This document shows positions 47,442 through 56,788 of a stretch of 64,000 bases of DNA, one piece after another (position 1 is the first letter of the stretch; each line of letters opens with the position of its first letter). The position numbers and the translations under genes were made by a program. Source of the DNA: Stenotrophomonas rhizophila (GTDB taxonomy: Bacteria; Pseudomonadota; Gammaproteobacteria; Xanthomonadales; Xanthomonadaceae); NCBI RefSeq assembly GCF_001704155.1, contig NZ_CP016294.1, positions 617,501 to 681,500 on the forward strand, in the 5' to 3' direction. Below the pieces are notes generated by a model. It saw nothing but the letters and a program-made list of their open reading frames with translations. It had not been told where the DNA came from and made no database searches.

Positions 47442-50400
47442 ATGAAAGCGAACGGTTTGAAGCGGGCGGCGCTATGCGTCGCATTGGGTGCGTGTTTCGG
47501 CAGCGTGCTGCCAACGGTTGCATACGCACAGGCAGTCAGCGGTGCGGTGGCCGGCCGGGCCAGCGCCGGTGACCAGGTCACCGTGGTCAGCAACAGCACC
47601 GGCCTGACCCGCACCGTCACCGCCAGCGCCGATGGCAGCTATCGCCTCGGCCAGCTGCCGGTGGGCGATTACCAGCTGCAGCTCAGCCGCGACGGCCAGA
47701 AGCTCGGCGACCCGGTGGCGGTCAGCGTGGCTATTGGCGGCACCACCACGGTGAACCTGGCCAGTGGCGGCGGCGTGGTCAACCTCGATGCCCTGCAGGT
47801 GGTCGGCACGCGCGTGGTCAACCGCGTGGACGTATCGACCACCGAAACCTCGTTCAACGTCAACCGCCAGGAACTGCAGCGCCTGCCCGTGGCGCAGGAC
47901 CTCAGCGCGGTGGCGCTGCTGGCGCCCGGCGTGGTCGGCGGCAACTCCACCTTTGGCGGCCTGTCCTTCGCCGGTTCGTCGGTGGCCGAAAACGCGGTGT
48001 TCATCAACGGCCTCAACGTCACCGACATGTACACCCGGCGCGGCTTCTCCAGCGCACCGTTCGCCTTCTTCAGCGAGTTCCAGGTCAAGACCGGGGGCTA
48101 CTCGGTGGAGTTCGGTCGTTCCACCGGCGGCGTGATCAACGCGGTGACCCGTTCGGGCAGCAACGAACTGCAGGGCGGCGTGGAAGTCACCGCCGAACCC
48201 AGCGCGTGGCGCTCCAGCGGCCGTGACCATTTCCACCGCGACGGCACCGCGCATTCCTATGCCAGCCGTGACGACAGCTCCTTCTTCAAGACCAATGTCT
48301 GGGGCTCGGGCGCACTGGTGCAGGACAAGCTGTTCCTGTTTGCCATGTACGAAGACCGTAACGACCATGGCCACAACACCTCCAACGACGCGCTGACCTG
48401 GTTCAAGAACGAAGCCAACAACGGCTTCTGGGGCGCCAAGCTCGACTGGAACATCACCGACAACCACAGCCTGGCCCTGTTGGCGTTCTCCGACGAAGGC
48501 GATGTCACCAACGGCTCCTACAACTATGACTGGGACGAGAACCAGATCGGCGGATGGGGCGGCGATTCGGTGACCGAAAGCGGCGGCCGCAACTACTCGG
48601 CCACCTACACCGGGCACTTCGGCGAGAACTTCACTGCCCGCGCCATGGTCGGCCAGAACAACCAGCGTGCGTTCACCAGCTCCTCGCTGGATGAAGCCTG
48701 CAGCCCGGTGTTCACCGACCCCAGCTATGCCTCGCGCCTGGGCCAGCTCAACGGCCTGCGCCCCGGCTGCCACCCGACCGGCGCTGCCGTGGCCGAGCGC
48801 GACGACACCCGCGACGTGGCCCGCCTGGACTTCGAATGGCAGCTCGGCCGCCACCTGCTGCGCTTCGGCGTGGACCGCGAGCTGATGACCACCGAGCAGT
48901 CCACCCGCTACCCGGGCCCGACCCAGCTCAGCTACACCGCCTACGTTGCCCGTCCCGGCGATGAAGTGTGGGATGGCGCCAACGCCTTCGTGCCGCCGGG
49001 TGTCACCGAGATGCTGCGCGGGCGCAACCGCGTGTCCGGCGGTACCTTCGAAACCGAAGCCAACGCCTTCTACCTGGAAGACATCTGGAACGTCACCAAC
49101 AACCTCATGCTCAACCTGGGCGTGCGCTGGGACCGCTTCGAGAACCGCACCGCCGATGGCAACGCCTTCATCAAGATGGACGACCTCATCGCACCGCGCG
49201 TGGGCTTCTCCTGGGACGTGAAGGGTGATGCCACCACCAAGCTGTTCGGCAACGCCGGCCGTTACTACCTGCCGGTGACCAACAACATCAACGTCAACTT
49301 CGCCGGCGGCCTCACCGACGAGTACTCCTACTTCGTGTTGAACGGCTGGCAGCAGCAGGCCAACCCGGTCACCGGTGCGCCCTACATGGCACCGATCATC
49401 GGCCAGCAGATCGGCCCGGTGGATACCCGCATGAACACCGGCGCGGCCGACCTGCGCCAGAGCGTGGACCGCGACCTCAAGGCCGTGTACCAGGATGAAT
49501 ACATCCTCGGCTTCCAGAGCATGATCAACCAGGCCTGGTCGTGGGGCGTCAACGCCACCTACCGCACCATGGACCGCGCGCTGGACGACATGCGCCTGAA
49601 CTACACTCCGTGCGGCCCGACCGGCACCACCCTGTGGCCGATCGCCAATCCGGGCGAAAGCCTGACCATCTGGGGCGACTCCAGCATCGGCTGCACCACC
49701 GAAGGCTGGATCACCATCGATACCGCCAACAGCGGCTACCGCAAGGGCGGCAGCGGTGAAGTGGTGGGCTACTCCAAGCCCAAGCGCACCTACAAGGCAC
49801 TGGAATTCCAGATCGATCGCGCATGGGACGAGAAGTGGCTGTTCAACGCCTCCTACCTGTGGTCGCGCAGCGACGGCAACTTCGAAGGCCCGGTCAACTC
49901 CGATACCGGCTACGGCGACACCGGCATGGTCCAGCACTGGGACCACCCGTCCAACAACGAACGCTATGGCGTGCTGTTCAATGACTTCCGCCACCAGTTC
50001 AAGCTGCGCGCTGCCTACGCGCTCAACGAACAGTGGTCGTTCGGCACCACGCTGCAGGTGCAGTCCGGTGGCCCGGTCACCGCCTTCGGCGTGATGTGGC
50101 CCAACGACACCGTCGCTGGCGGCAGCACCTCCAACGAAAGCGGTGGCGGCGGCACCGGCTGGCTGTGCGTGGCCAATTGCTCCGGCCCGTACGACCAGCG
50201 CCAGTTCGAATACACCCCGCGCGGTGCCTATGGTCGCCTGCCGTGGACCTGGACCATGGGCGCCAATGTCACCTGGCGCCTGCCTGTGGAAGGCATCGAC
50301 CTGAGCGCCCGGCTGTCGGTGTTCAACCTGTTCAACAACCAGACCGTCATCAACGTCCACCAGCGTTACGAAGCCCAGCCGGGCCAGTACCGCGAGAACA

Positions 50401-50468
50401 CCTTCAACACCGGCACGCGCTGGCAGGCCCCGCGCTACACCCAGCTGATGGTGACCTGGAACTTCTGA
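47442..50468 (+). CDS. TonB-dependent receptor with carboxypeptidase-like N-domain
   Basis: The 1008-residue outer membrane receptor has a signal peptide ending PTVAYAQAV. An N-terminal beta-sandwich (CarboxypepD_reg-like, about 30-110, with GSYRLGQLPVGDYQL) comes before the plug (VFINGLNVTDMY, FSEFQVKTGGYSVEFG, RSTGGVINAVTRSG) and the 22-strand barrel ending YTQLMVTWNF. This Oar-like architecture is common for peptide or glycan uptake in Xanthomonadales. GGAGAGAG precedes the ATG. Its place in the locus suggests muropeptide or peptide import, which is an inference. Confidence 0.95.
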   Translation: MKANGLKRAALCVALGACFGSVLPTVAYAQAVSGAVAGRASAGDQVTVVSNSTGLTRTVTASADGSYRLGQLPVGDYQLQLSRDGQKLGDPVAVSVAIGGTTTVNLASGGGVVNLDALQVVGTRVVNRVDVSTTETSFNVNRQELQRLPVAQDLSAVALLAPGVVGGNSTFGGLSFAGSSVAENAVFINGLNVTDMYTRRGFSSAPFAFFSEFQVKTGGYSVEFGRSTGGVINAVTRSGSNELQGGVEVTAEPSAWRSSGRDHFHRDGTAHSYASRDDSSFFKTNVWGSGALVQDKLFLFAMYEDRNDHGHNTSNDALTWFKNEANNGFWGAKLDWNITDNHSLALLAFSDEGDVTNGSYNYDWDENQIGGWGGDSVTESGGRNYSATYTGHFGENFTARAMVGQNNQRAFTSSSLDEACSPVFTDPSYASRLGQLNGLRPGCHPTGAAVAERDDTRDVARLDFEWQLGRHLLRFGVDRELMTTEQSTRYPGPTQLSYTAYVARPGDEVWDGANAFVPPGVTEMLRGRNRVSGGTFETEANAFYLEDIWNVTNNLMLNLGVRWDRFENRTADGNAFIKMDDLIAPRVGFSWDVKGDATTKLFGNAGRYYLPVTNNINVNFAGGLTDEYSYFVLNGWQQQANPVTGAPYMAPIIGQQIGPVDTRMNTGAADLRQSVDRDLKAVYQDEYILGFQSMINQAWSWGVNATYRTMDRALDDMRLNYTPCGPTGTTLWPIANPGESLTIWGDSSIGCTTEGWITIDTANSGYRKGGSGEVVGYSKPKRTYKALEFQIDRAWDEKWLFNASYLWSRSDGNFEGPVNSDTGYGDTGMVQHWDHPSNNERYGVLFNDFRHQFKLRAAYALNEQWSFGTTLQVQSGGPVTAFGVMWPNDTVAGGSTSNESGGGGTGWLCVANCSGPYDQRQFEYTPRGAYGRLPWTWTMGANVTWRLPVEGIDLSARLSVFNLFNNQTVINVHQRYEAQPGQYRENTFNTGTRWQAPRYTQLMVTWNF

Positions 50469-50516
50469 TCGACAGCGCGGGGGACGGCAGGTCCGTCCCC
50501 CGCCGATACGGTAACC

Positions 50517-52142
50517 ATGCACACCCCTCCGTTCCGATCCACAACGCTGCTGCTGTCCCTCGCCCTGGCGGCCGCATTGCCTGCGTCAGCGGCCGTCCCG
50601 TCCCCGTTCACCCCGATGCTCGACAGCACCGTCGAACACCACCACCTGCCCGGCATCGCCATGGCGGTGGTCGACAACGGCCAGGTGGTATTCACCGGCA
50701 CCCGTGGCGAACGCCGCGCTGGCAGCGGCGAGCCGATCGACGCCGACACCCTGTTCAAGATCGCCTCCAACAGCAAGGCGATGACCGCCGCAGTACTGGC
50801 GCGGCTGGTCGACCGTGGCCTGCTCGCCTGGGACGACCCGGTGACGAAATACCTGCCGCAGTTCCGCATGCACGACCCGTGGGTCACCCAACACATGCAG
50901 GTCCGCGACCTGCTCATCCACAACAGCGGCCTCGGCCTGGGTGCGGGCGACCTGATGCTGTGGCCCGAACCCAATGCGTTCACCCGCGCCGACATCATCG
51001 CCGGCCTGGAACATCTCAAGCCGGTGACCAGCTTCCGCAGCGGCTATGCCTACGACAACCTGATGTACGTGGTGGCCGGCGAAGTGGCGGCGGCTGCCGG
51101 TGGCAAACCGTATGACCAGCTGCTGCGCGAGGAAGTGTTCATCCCGCTCGGCATGACCCGCTGCCAGGCCGGCACGTGGTCAGTGGCGAAGGTGGACAAC
51201 GTGGCGCAACCGCATGCCCGGCGCGGGAGTGGCAACGTGGTCGTCAACGCCGACACCGACATCGCCCCGGACCTGACCTCGATGGCGGCCGGCGGCATCC
51301 GCTGCAGCCTGCGCGACATGACCCGCTGGATGCAGGTGCTGCTGGATCCCACGCGGGTGCCTGGCTGGCTCAGTGAACCCCAGCGCCGCGCGCTGTGGAC
51401 CGCGCACATGCCCATGCCGCTCGGCGAACGCCAGCGCCGCTGGGACAACGCGCACTTCTCCGCCTATGGCTACGGCTGGCGCCTGTCGGACATGGACGGG
51501 CAGTGGAAGGTCGCCCACACCGGCACGCTGTCGGGCATGTATTCCTCGCTCGCGCTGCTGCCGGACCGCAAGGTGGGCGTGGTGATCCTGATCAACGGCG
51601 AAGGCGAGGACGCGCGCACCGTGCTGATGCAGGCCGCGCTGAAGCACTACACCGCCCCGGCGCAGAAGCAGACGGTAGCCAGCTACGCCGCGCAGTTGCA
51701 GGCCGAAACAGCCAACCGCCATGCGGCGGGCCATGTGCGCCCCGATACGAGCGCGCGCAAACCCGTAGAGCCACGCCATGCGTGGCTGGGCAGCGCCGAC
51801 CATCCCGCAGCCACGCAGGGCGTGGCTCTACGCGGTGGCGACCATCCCGCAGCCGTGCAAGGCCTCTATCGCGACCCCTGGCTGGGCCAGGCCCGCCTCT
51901 GCCCGGAAAACAACACCCTGCGCTTCAGCGTGGACAAATCGCCCACACTGCGCGGAACCGTGATGCAGCTCGATTCCCGCTGGCTGGTGCAGTGGGATAC
52001 CCTCGGGGCGGATGCAGAACCCTGGCTGCAGGTGGAGCCGGGCACCCCGCCCACGCTCCGCCTGAGCGCGATCGATCCGGATATCGACTTCAGCTATGAC
52101 TACCAGGACCTGCACTTCACCCGCATCGGCGATTGCCCTTAG
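50517..52142 (+). CDS. Serine hydrolase, class C beta-lactamase fold
   Basis: The 541-residue secreted protein has a signal peptide (LLLSLALAAALPASA). The catalytic motifs are SxxK at Ser84-Lys87 (IASNSKAMT), YxN at Tyr178-Asn180 (SGYAYDNLM) and HTGTLSG as the third motif. The family includes D,D-peptidases, D-aminopeptidases and esterases. A C-terminal domain (about 440-541) follows. Residues about 417-438 are encoded by an inverted REP pair between the two domains. The 3' end overlaps the M15 dipeptidase gene by 47 nt. Confidence 0.92.
   Translation: MHTPPFRSTTLLLSLALAAALPASAAVPSPFTPMLDSTVEHHHLPGIAMAVVDNGQVVFTGTRGERRAGSGEPIDADTLFKIASNSKAMTAAVLARLVDRGLLAWDDPVTKYLPQFRMHDPWVTQHMQVRDLLIHNSGLGLGAGDLMLWPEPNAFTRADIIAGLEHLKPVTSFRSGYAYDNLMYVVAGEVAAAAGGKPYDQLLREEVFIPLGMTRCQAGTWSVAKVDNVAQPHARRGSGNVVVNADTDIAPDLTSMAAGGIRCSLRDMTRWMQVLLDPTRVPGWLSEPQRRALWTAHMPMPLGERQRRWDNAHFSAYGYGWRLSDMDGQWKVAHTGTLSGMYSSLALLPDRKVGVVILINGEGEDARTVLMQAALKHYTAPAQKQTVASYAAQLQAETANRHAAGHVRPDTSARKPVEPRHAWLGSADHPAATQGVALRGGDHPAAVQGLYRDPWLGQARLCPENNTLRFSVDKSPTLRGTVMQLDSRWLVQWDTLGADAEPWLQVEPGTPPTLRLSAIDPDIDFSYDYQDLHFTRIGDCP
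51765..51831. repeat. Inverted REP pair inside the serine hydrolase gene
   Basis: GTAGAGCCACGCCATGCGTG begins at 51765 and the inverted partner ends GGCGTGGCTCTAC at 51831. Both stems are of the GAGCCACGC type. The sequence CGACCATCCCGCAGCC occurs at 51797-51812 and again at 51839-51854, 42 nt apart, so the protein repeats DHPAA(T/V)QG 14 residues apart. Confidence 0.9.
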
Positions 52143-52824
52143 CCTGCTGCTCGCCGCGGCCGCACCGCCGGTGTCGGCCCAGCCGGTGCACATCGCCCTG
52201 GTGCGCACCGCCGAACAGGCCGGCCTGGTCGACATCACCACGCTGGCGCCGGATATCAAACTCGACATGCGCTACGCCGGCAGCAACAACTTCACCGGCC
52301 GCCCGGTGCCCGGCTACGAAGCGCCCAAGTGCTTCCTGCTGCGCCCGGCCGCCAAGGCGCTGGCCGAGGTGGAAGCCGACCTGCGCGCCAATGGCTACGG
52401 CCTGCAGCTGTTCGACTGCTACCGCCCCGCACAATCTGTGCGGGCGTTCGTGGACTGGGCCAACGACCCGCTGGAGCAGTCGCGCAAGGCGCAGCAGTAC
52501 CCCAGCCTCGGCAAACCCGCGCTGCTGGGCGGCTATATCGCCGAAACCTCCGGCCACAGCCGTGGCGCCACCGTCGACCTGGGCCTGCTCGACTGCCGCA
52601 GCGACCCCTGCAGCGTGGTCGACATGGGCACCGATTTCGACTTCTTCGGCCCACGCGCGCATACCAACGCGCCCGACATCACCCCCATCCAGTACCGCAA
52701 CCGCCAGACCCTGCTGCAGGCCATGCAGCGCCAGGGCTTTGCCAACTATCCGCAGGAATGGTGGCATTTCACCCTCACCCCCGAGCCCAGCCCCACCACG
52801 GCCTACGACGTGCCGGTGCGCTGA
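52096..52824 (+). CDS. M15 family D-Ala-D-Ala dipeptidase (VanX/DdpX-like)
   Basis: The 242-residue periplasmic zinc enzyme has a signal peptide ending PPVSAQPV. The VanX-type site is seen in SGHSRGATVDLG (His154, Asp161) and PQEWWHF (Glu221, His224), with the conserved Arg region FDCYRPAQS. It would hydrolyse D-Ala-D-Ala or related dipeptides. The ATG at 52096 lies inside the end of the serine hydrolase gene. It is the last gene of the rightward unit. Confidence 0.94.
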   Translation: MTTRTCTSPASAIALSLLLAAAAPPVSAQPVHIALVRTAEQAGLVDITTLAPDIKLDMRYAGSNNFTGRPVPGYEAPKCFLLRPAAKALAEVEADLRANGYGLQLFDCYRPAQSVRAFVDWANDPLEQSRKAQQYPSLGKPALLGGYIAETSGHSRGATVDLGLLDCRSDPCSVVDMGTDFDFFGPRAHTNAPDITPIQYRNRQTLLQAMQRQGFANYPQEWWHFTLTPEPSPTTAYDVPVR

Positions 52825-52883
52825 GCCCCTGCGTCCGGTCGGCGCGCCGCTACAATGCGCGCTCACCGAACCCACGGATCACG

Positions 52884-53261
52884 ATGAACCTGCCGCTGCA
52901 CTTTGGATTGCTGGGCACGCTGGAAGCCGGGCTCATCGCCCTGCTGGTCGGCCTGCTGGTGTACGCACTGTGGCACCGGGTGTGCCGTTGGGCGGGGTGG
53001 TCCGACGGGCATGCCATTGGCTGGGCCTGCGTGATGTCCGTGGTCGCATCCGCCGGCATCGATGCCTGGAACCTGTTCTACATGGGCATGATGCGGCTGG
53101 AGTCGCCGCTGTATGCACGCCTGTTCCTGGCCACCATCCACGATCCGAACGAACTGGGCTCGCGCGTGGTGATTGAAGTGGCTGGTGCGCTGGGCGGTGT
53201 TGCACTGGGCTGGCTGATATTCAGTTCCCGCTCAGGCGAAAAAAACGCCAGCAACCCCTGA
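52884..53261 (+). CDS. Membrane protein of unknown function
   Basis: The 125-residue protein has three to four transmembrane helices (about 8-28, 44-62, 95-113) with HAIGWACVMSVVASAGIDAW between. No family recognised. It follows the M15 gene by 59 nt and may be read with it or alone. Confidence 0.75.
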   Translation: MNLPLHFGLLGTLEAGLIALLVGLLVYALWHRVCRWAGWSDGHAIGWACVMSVVASAGIDAWNLFYMGMMRLESPLYARLFLATIHDPNELGSRVVIEVAGALGGVALGWLIFSSRSGEKNASNP

Positions 53262-53480
53262 GTTTTCGTTCGCATCCGGTTAAATCCGGGCCCATTGAAT
53301 GATCGTCTTACCAACCGCTCACCTGCGCGTAACCGCAGGGGTAACGGAGCGCTGCGCGCGTGTGGTTAAGACGGCGTGCGCAGGCCGGTTGCAGGGCAAG
53401 GTCGATTCACAAACGGGGTGTCAGTGTGGGGCCGTGCGGAAAACAACGAGCCGCGCAACATCCCACAAGGAGACCACCCA

Positions 53481-53897
53481 ATGACTATTCGCAACCGCAA
53501 GCCCCTGATCGCCCTGATCGTCGCCGCCGGCAGTGTTCTGGCCATTCCGGCGATGGCACAGACCGCACAGCAGAGTGCCGCGCAGGCCCAGACCCAGGCC
53601 GCGCAGGCCCAGCAGTCGGCGGCACAGGCAGACCAGGCGGCAGATGCGGCCACCGGCGCGGCCGCCCAGGCCTCGGCGCAGGCCGGCGGCGGTGGCGGCC
53701 AGACCTGGGCCAGCGTCGATACCGACGGTGACGGCGCCATCAGCAAGAGCGAGGCCCAGGTGAACGCCGGCCTTGCCCAGGTGTTCGACCAGGCCGACAC
53801 CAACAAAGACGGCAAGCTCACCCCGGACGAGTACAAAGCCTACGTCGCCGCCCAGCAGGGCGCCGCAGCCGGCGGCAACGCCGCCCCGGGCCGCTGA
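53481..53897 (+). CDS. Secreted EF-hand protein with Q/A-rich linker
   Basis: The 138-residue protein has a signal peptide ending IPAMAQ. A stretch of about 50 residues is made of Ala, Gln and Asp repeats (QSAAQAQTQAAQAQQSAAQA). Two EF-hand loops follow: DTDGDGAISKSE and DTNKDGKLTPDE, each with good calcium-ligand spacing. AAGGAG precedes the ATG. It is probably a periplasmic calcium-binding protein; partner unknown. It has its own terminator. Confidence 0.9.
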   Translation: MTIRNRKPLIALIVAAGSVLAIPAMAQTAQQSAAQAQTQAAQAQQSAAQADQAADAATGAAAQASAQAGGGGGQTWASVDTDGDGAISKSEAQVNAGLAQVFDQADTNKDGKLTPDEYKAYVAAQQGAAAGGNAAPGR

Positions 53898-53940
53898 CCA
53901 CGCAACTGCCTGAAACCGCTGGACAACGGTGAATGGCCTG

Positions 53941-53973
53941 GAAGGGCGGCTTGGGCCGCCCTTCCTTCTTTTG
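53941..53973 (+). terminator. Terminator of the EF-hand gene
   Basis: GAAGGGCGGC-TTGG-GCCGCCCTTC forms a 10-bp perfect stem followed by CTTCTTTTG. Confidence 0.85.
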
Positions 53974-53992
53974 CGCTTGGTATCCTTGCCCG

Positions 53993-54739
53993 ATGATGAC
54001 CTCCATGCCCGCGCCCACCGGCGCCATCGGTCTGGTCGGTTTTGACGGTGACGACACGCTGTGGAAGAGCGAGGACTATTACCGCAAGGCCGAGCAGGAT
54101 TACCTCGACATCCTGTCGCGCTACATCGACGTGCACGACACCGCCACCGCGCGCCACCTGCTCGAAGTGCAGCAGCGCAACCTCGGCGTGTTCGGCTACG
54201 GCGTCAAGGGCATGACCCTGTCGATGCTGGAAGCGGCCATCGAGATCACCGAAAAGACCATTGCCGCACGCGACCTGCAGCTGATCCTCGACATCGGCCA
54301 TGACACCCTGCGCCACCCGGTGGAGCTGATCGATGGCGTGCGCGAGTCCGTCGCCGAAATCGCCCGCGAGTATCCAGTGGTGCTGATCACCAAGGGCGAC
54401 CTGTTCCACCAGGAAGCCAAGATCAAGGTCGCCAACCTGCGTGACCTGTTCCCGCGCATCGAGATCGTGTCCGAGAAAGATCCGGAAACCTACGCGCGCG
54501 TGCTCGGAGAGTTCGACCTGCCGATGGAGCGTTTCGTCATGGTCGGCAACTCGCTGCGCTCGGATATCGAACCGGTGGTCACCCTGGGCGGTTGGGGCAT
54601 CCACACCCCGTATGCGGTGACCTGGGCGCATGAAACCCAGCATGGCGTGGCTGCCGATGAGCCGCGCATGGTCGAAGCGGCCACCGCGTTCGACTGGCCG
54701 CAGGCCCTGCGCGCCATTGAAGCCAAGGCGGGCGGCTGA
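53993..54739 (+). CDS. HAD family hydrolase
   Basis: The 248-residue cytoplasmic phosphohydrolase has HAD motif I in VGFDGDDTLWKSED (nucleophile and acid Asp), motif II Thr in VLITKGD, motif III Lys in EAKIKVANL and motif IV in MVGNSLRSDIEP. A helical cap lies between motifs I and II. The start is one of ATG 53993, 53996 or 54005; no clear ribosome site decides. Substrate unknown. Confidence 0.92.
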   Translation: MMTSMPAPTGAIGLVGFDGDDTLWKSEDYYRKAEQDYLDILSRYIDVHDTATARHLLEVQQRNLGVFGYGVKGMTLSMLEAAIEITEKTIAARDLQLILDIGHDTLRHPVELIDGVRESVAEIAREYPVVLITKGDLFHQEAKIKVANLRDLFPRIEIVSEKDPETYARVLGEFDLPMERFVMVGNSLRSDIEPVVTLGGWGIHTPYAVTWAHETQHGVAADEPRMVEAATAFDWPQALRAIEAKAGG

Positions 54740-54743
54740 ACCG

Positions 54744-55298
54744 GTGAAGCGCCTGCGCCTGCTGCTGGTTGCCCTGCTGCTGTGGCTGCCGTTGCTGGCG
54801 GCCGCGCAGCAGACCCCGGAAAAATCCCAGGCTTACCAGGTCCACACCGGTGACGCCTGGGTTGATGACCAACTGCAGGACATCAACCACTACGCCGAGC
54901 GTTACCCGGAGAGCTTCCTCGACGAGGTCGCGCGCTACGCCAGTGTCCCGCGCGATTACATCGCTGCGCTGTTCTACACCCATGGCTGGCAGGCGGGCGA
55001 CATCTACTTCGCCTGCTTCTGGGCCAAGGCCACCGAGCGCTCCTGCCGGGACGCCGTGCAGGCCTGGTCGCGCTTCGTGCCCGACGAAGGCGAAGACAAG
55101 CGCTGGGCCGACGTGGTGACCAGGATGCCGGTCACCCCCAGCAACACGCATTGGCGCACCCTGCGCCACGCCATCGTGGCCAGCCACGACCACTGGGACC
55201 GCCCGGTCACCCTCGACGCCACCCTCAAGCGCCAGCTCGGCGACCGCGCCCAGCGCGACAAAGCCGCTGCTGACGCCGAAACCAAACGCGCCCGCTGA
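54744..55298 (+). CDS. Secreted protein of unknown function
   Basis: The 184-residue protein starts at GTG 54744, 4 nt after the HAD gene, so the two are co-transcribed. A signal peptide (LRLLLVALLLWLPLLAAAQQ) leads to a helical domain with ERYPESFLDEVARYASVPRD and two Cys in FACFWAKATERSC. The C-terminus is highly charged. I recognise no family. Confidence 0.82.
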   Translation: MKRLRLLLVALLLWLPLLAAAQQTPEKSQAYQVHTGDAWVDDQLQDINHYAERYPESFLDEVARYASVPRDYIAALFYTHGWQAGDIYFACFWAKATERSCRDAVQAWSRFVPDEGEDKRWADVVTRMPVTPSNTHWRTLRHAIVASHDHWDRPVTLDATLKRQLGDRAQRDKAAADAETKRAR

Positions 55299-55404
55299 CC
55301 CTCCAGGCCCCATCTGCGAATGCTGCTGTGCACCTCGCCCGGTACGGCCCACCTCGGCGACAATGGGTACCTGCTGTTCCCCGTGATCCGTTGCCGAGTA
55401 CGTA

Positions 55405-56769
55405 ATGAGCGCCGACCGTTTCGTTTCACCCGACGATATCCGCAGCCTGTTCGCCCAGGCCATGTCCACCATGTACCGCACCGAAGTGCCGCTGTACGGC
55501 ACCCTGGTCGACCTGGTGGCCGAGATCAACGATGCCGTGCTCACCGACGACCCGGCACTGGCCGAGCAGCTCGAGCGCAATGACGAGCGCGGCCGCCTGG
55601 CGCAGGAGCGCCACGGCGCCATCCGTGTCGGCACCGCCGAGGAGCTGGCCACCCTGGGCCGCCTGTTCGCCGTCATGGGCATGTACCCCATCGGCTACTA
55701 CGACCTCTCCGTGGCCGGCGTGCCGGTGCATTCCACCGCCTTCCGCCCGCGCACCGCTGCCGCGCTGGCCGCCAACCCGTTCCGCGTGTTCACCTCGCTG
55801 CTGCGCCTGGAACTGATCGAAGACGAAGCCCTGCGCGAAGAATCCGCGCGCATCCTCGCGCGCCGCCGCATCTTCACCGATGACGCGCTGGCGCTGATCG
55901 AGCAGGCAGAACGCGAAGGCGGCCTGGACCAGTACGATGCCCGCCGCTTCGTGCTGGCCGCACTGGAAACCTTCCGCTGGCACAGCGATGCCACCGTCTC
56001 GCTGGCCACCTACGAGGCATTGAGCAACGCCCACCGTCTGGTGGCCGACGTGGTCAGCTTCCGTGGCCCGCACATCAACCACCTCACCCCGCGCACGCTG
56101 GACATCGACGCCGCGCAGGCCGGCATGCTGGCCCGTGGCATCGATGCCAAGGCCGTGGTCGAAGGCCCGCCGCCGCGCCGCTGCCCGATCCTGCTGCGCC
56201 AGACCAGCTTCAAGGCGCTGGAGGAAACGGTGAACTTCCCGCACGGCGAGGGCGGCGATGCCGGCACCCATACCGCGCGCTTCGGCGAAATTGAACAGCG
56301 CGGCCTGGCCCTCACCCCGAAGGGACGCGCGCTGTACGACCAGCTGCTGGCCCAGGCCCGCGATGCCGGCGGCGCCGGCAGCACCGGGCAGGATTACCCC
56401 ACGCGCCTGGCCGCAGCCTTCACCGCCTTCCCGGACGACCACGACACCCTGCGCCGCGAAGGGCTGGGCTACTACCGCTACGCCCTCACCGACGCCGGCC
56501 GCGCCAACCCGGCCGCCGTGGGCGACCTGCCGGCCGAAGCGTTGGTCGCGGCAGGGCTGGCCAGTGCCGACCCGATCGTCTACGAAGATTTCCTGCCAGT
56601 CAGTGCCGCGGGTATTTTCCAGTCCAACCTCGGCGGCGAAGAACAGCGCGCCTATGCCGCCCATGCCAACCGCGATGCGTTCGAGCAGGCATTAGGCATG
56701 AAGGTAGAGGACGAGTTCGTGATTTACGAACGCCTGCAGCAGGAATCGCTCGATAGTCTGCGAATCTAA
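55405..56769 (+). CDS. hglS: 2-oxoadipate dioxygenase/decarboxylase (HglS/YdcJ, DUF1338)
   Basis: The 454-residue enzyme of the DUF1338/VOC-like family converts 2-oxoadipate to D-2-hydroxyglutarate with oxygen and Fe(II) in D-lysine catabolism. The expected metal ligands are in AGVPVHSTAFRP (His), RGPHINHLTPR (His) and RFGEIEQRG (Glu). Length is usual for bacterial members. The C-terminus carries the typical VYEDFLPVSAAGIFQSNLGG. It is followed by composite REP copy F. No other lysine degradation gene is in the window. Confidence 0.9.
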   Translation: MSADRFVSPDDIRSLFAQAMSTMYRTEVPLYGTLVDLVAEINDAVLTDDPALAEQLERNDERGRLAQERHGAIRVGTAEELATLGRLFAVMGMYPIGYYDLSVAGVPVHSTAFRPRTAAALAANPFRVFTSLLRLELIEDEALREESARILARRRIFTDDALALIEQAEREGGLDQYDARRFVLAALETFRWHSDATVSLATYEALSNAHRLVADVVSFRGPHINHLTPRTLDIDAAQAGMLARGIDAKAVVEGPPPRRCPILLRQTSFKALEETVNFPHGEGGDAGTHTARFGEIEQRGLALTPKGRALYDQLLAQARDAGGAGSTGQDYPTRLAAAFTAFPDDHDTLRREGLGYYRYALTDAGRANPAAVGDLPAEALVAAGLASADPIVYEDFLPVSAAGIFQSNLGGEEQRAYAAHANRDAFEQALGMKVEDEFVIYERLQQESLDSLRI

Positions 56770-56788
56770 TTGGCAACGGCATGCGCCG

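Noticed and set aside
47472..50522. 1016-codon open frame antisense to the TonB receptor
   Set aside because: It is the shadow of a clear receptor gene, with low-complexity composition and no recognisable domain.
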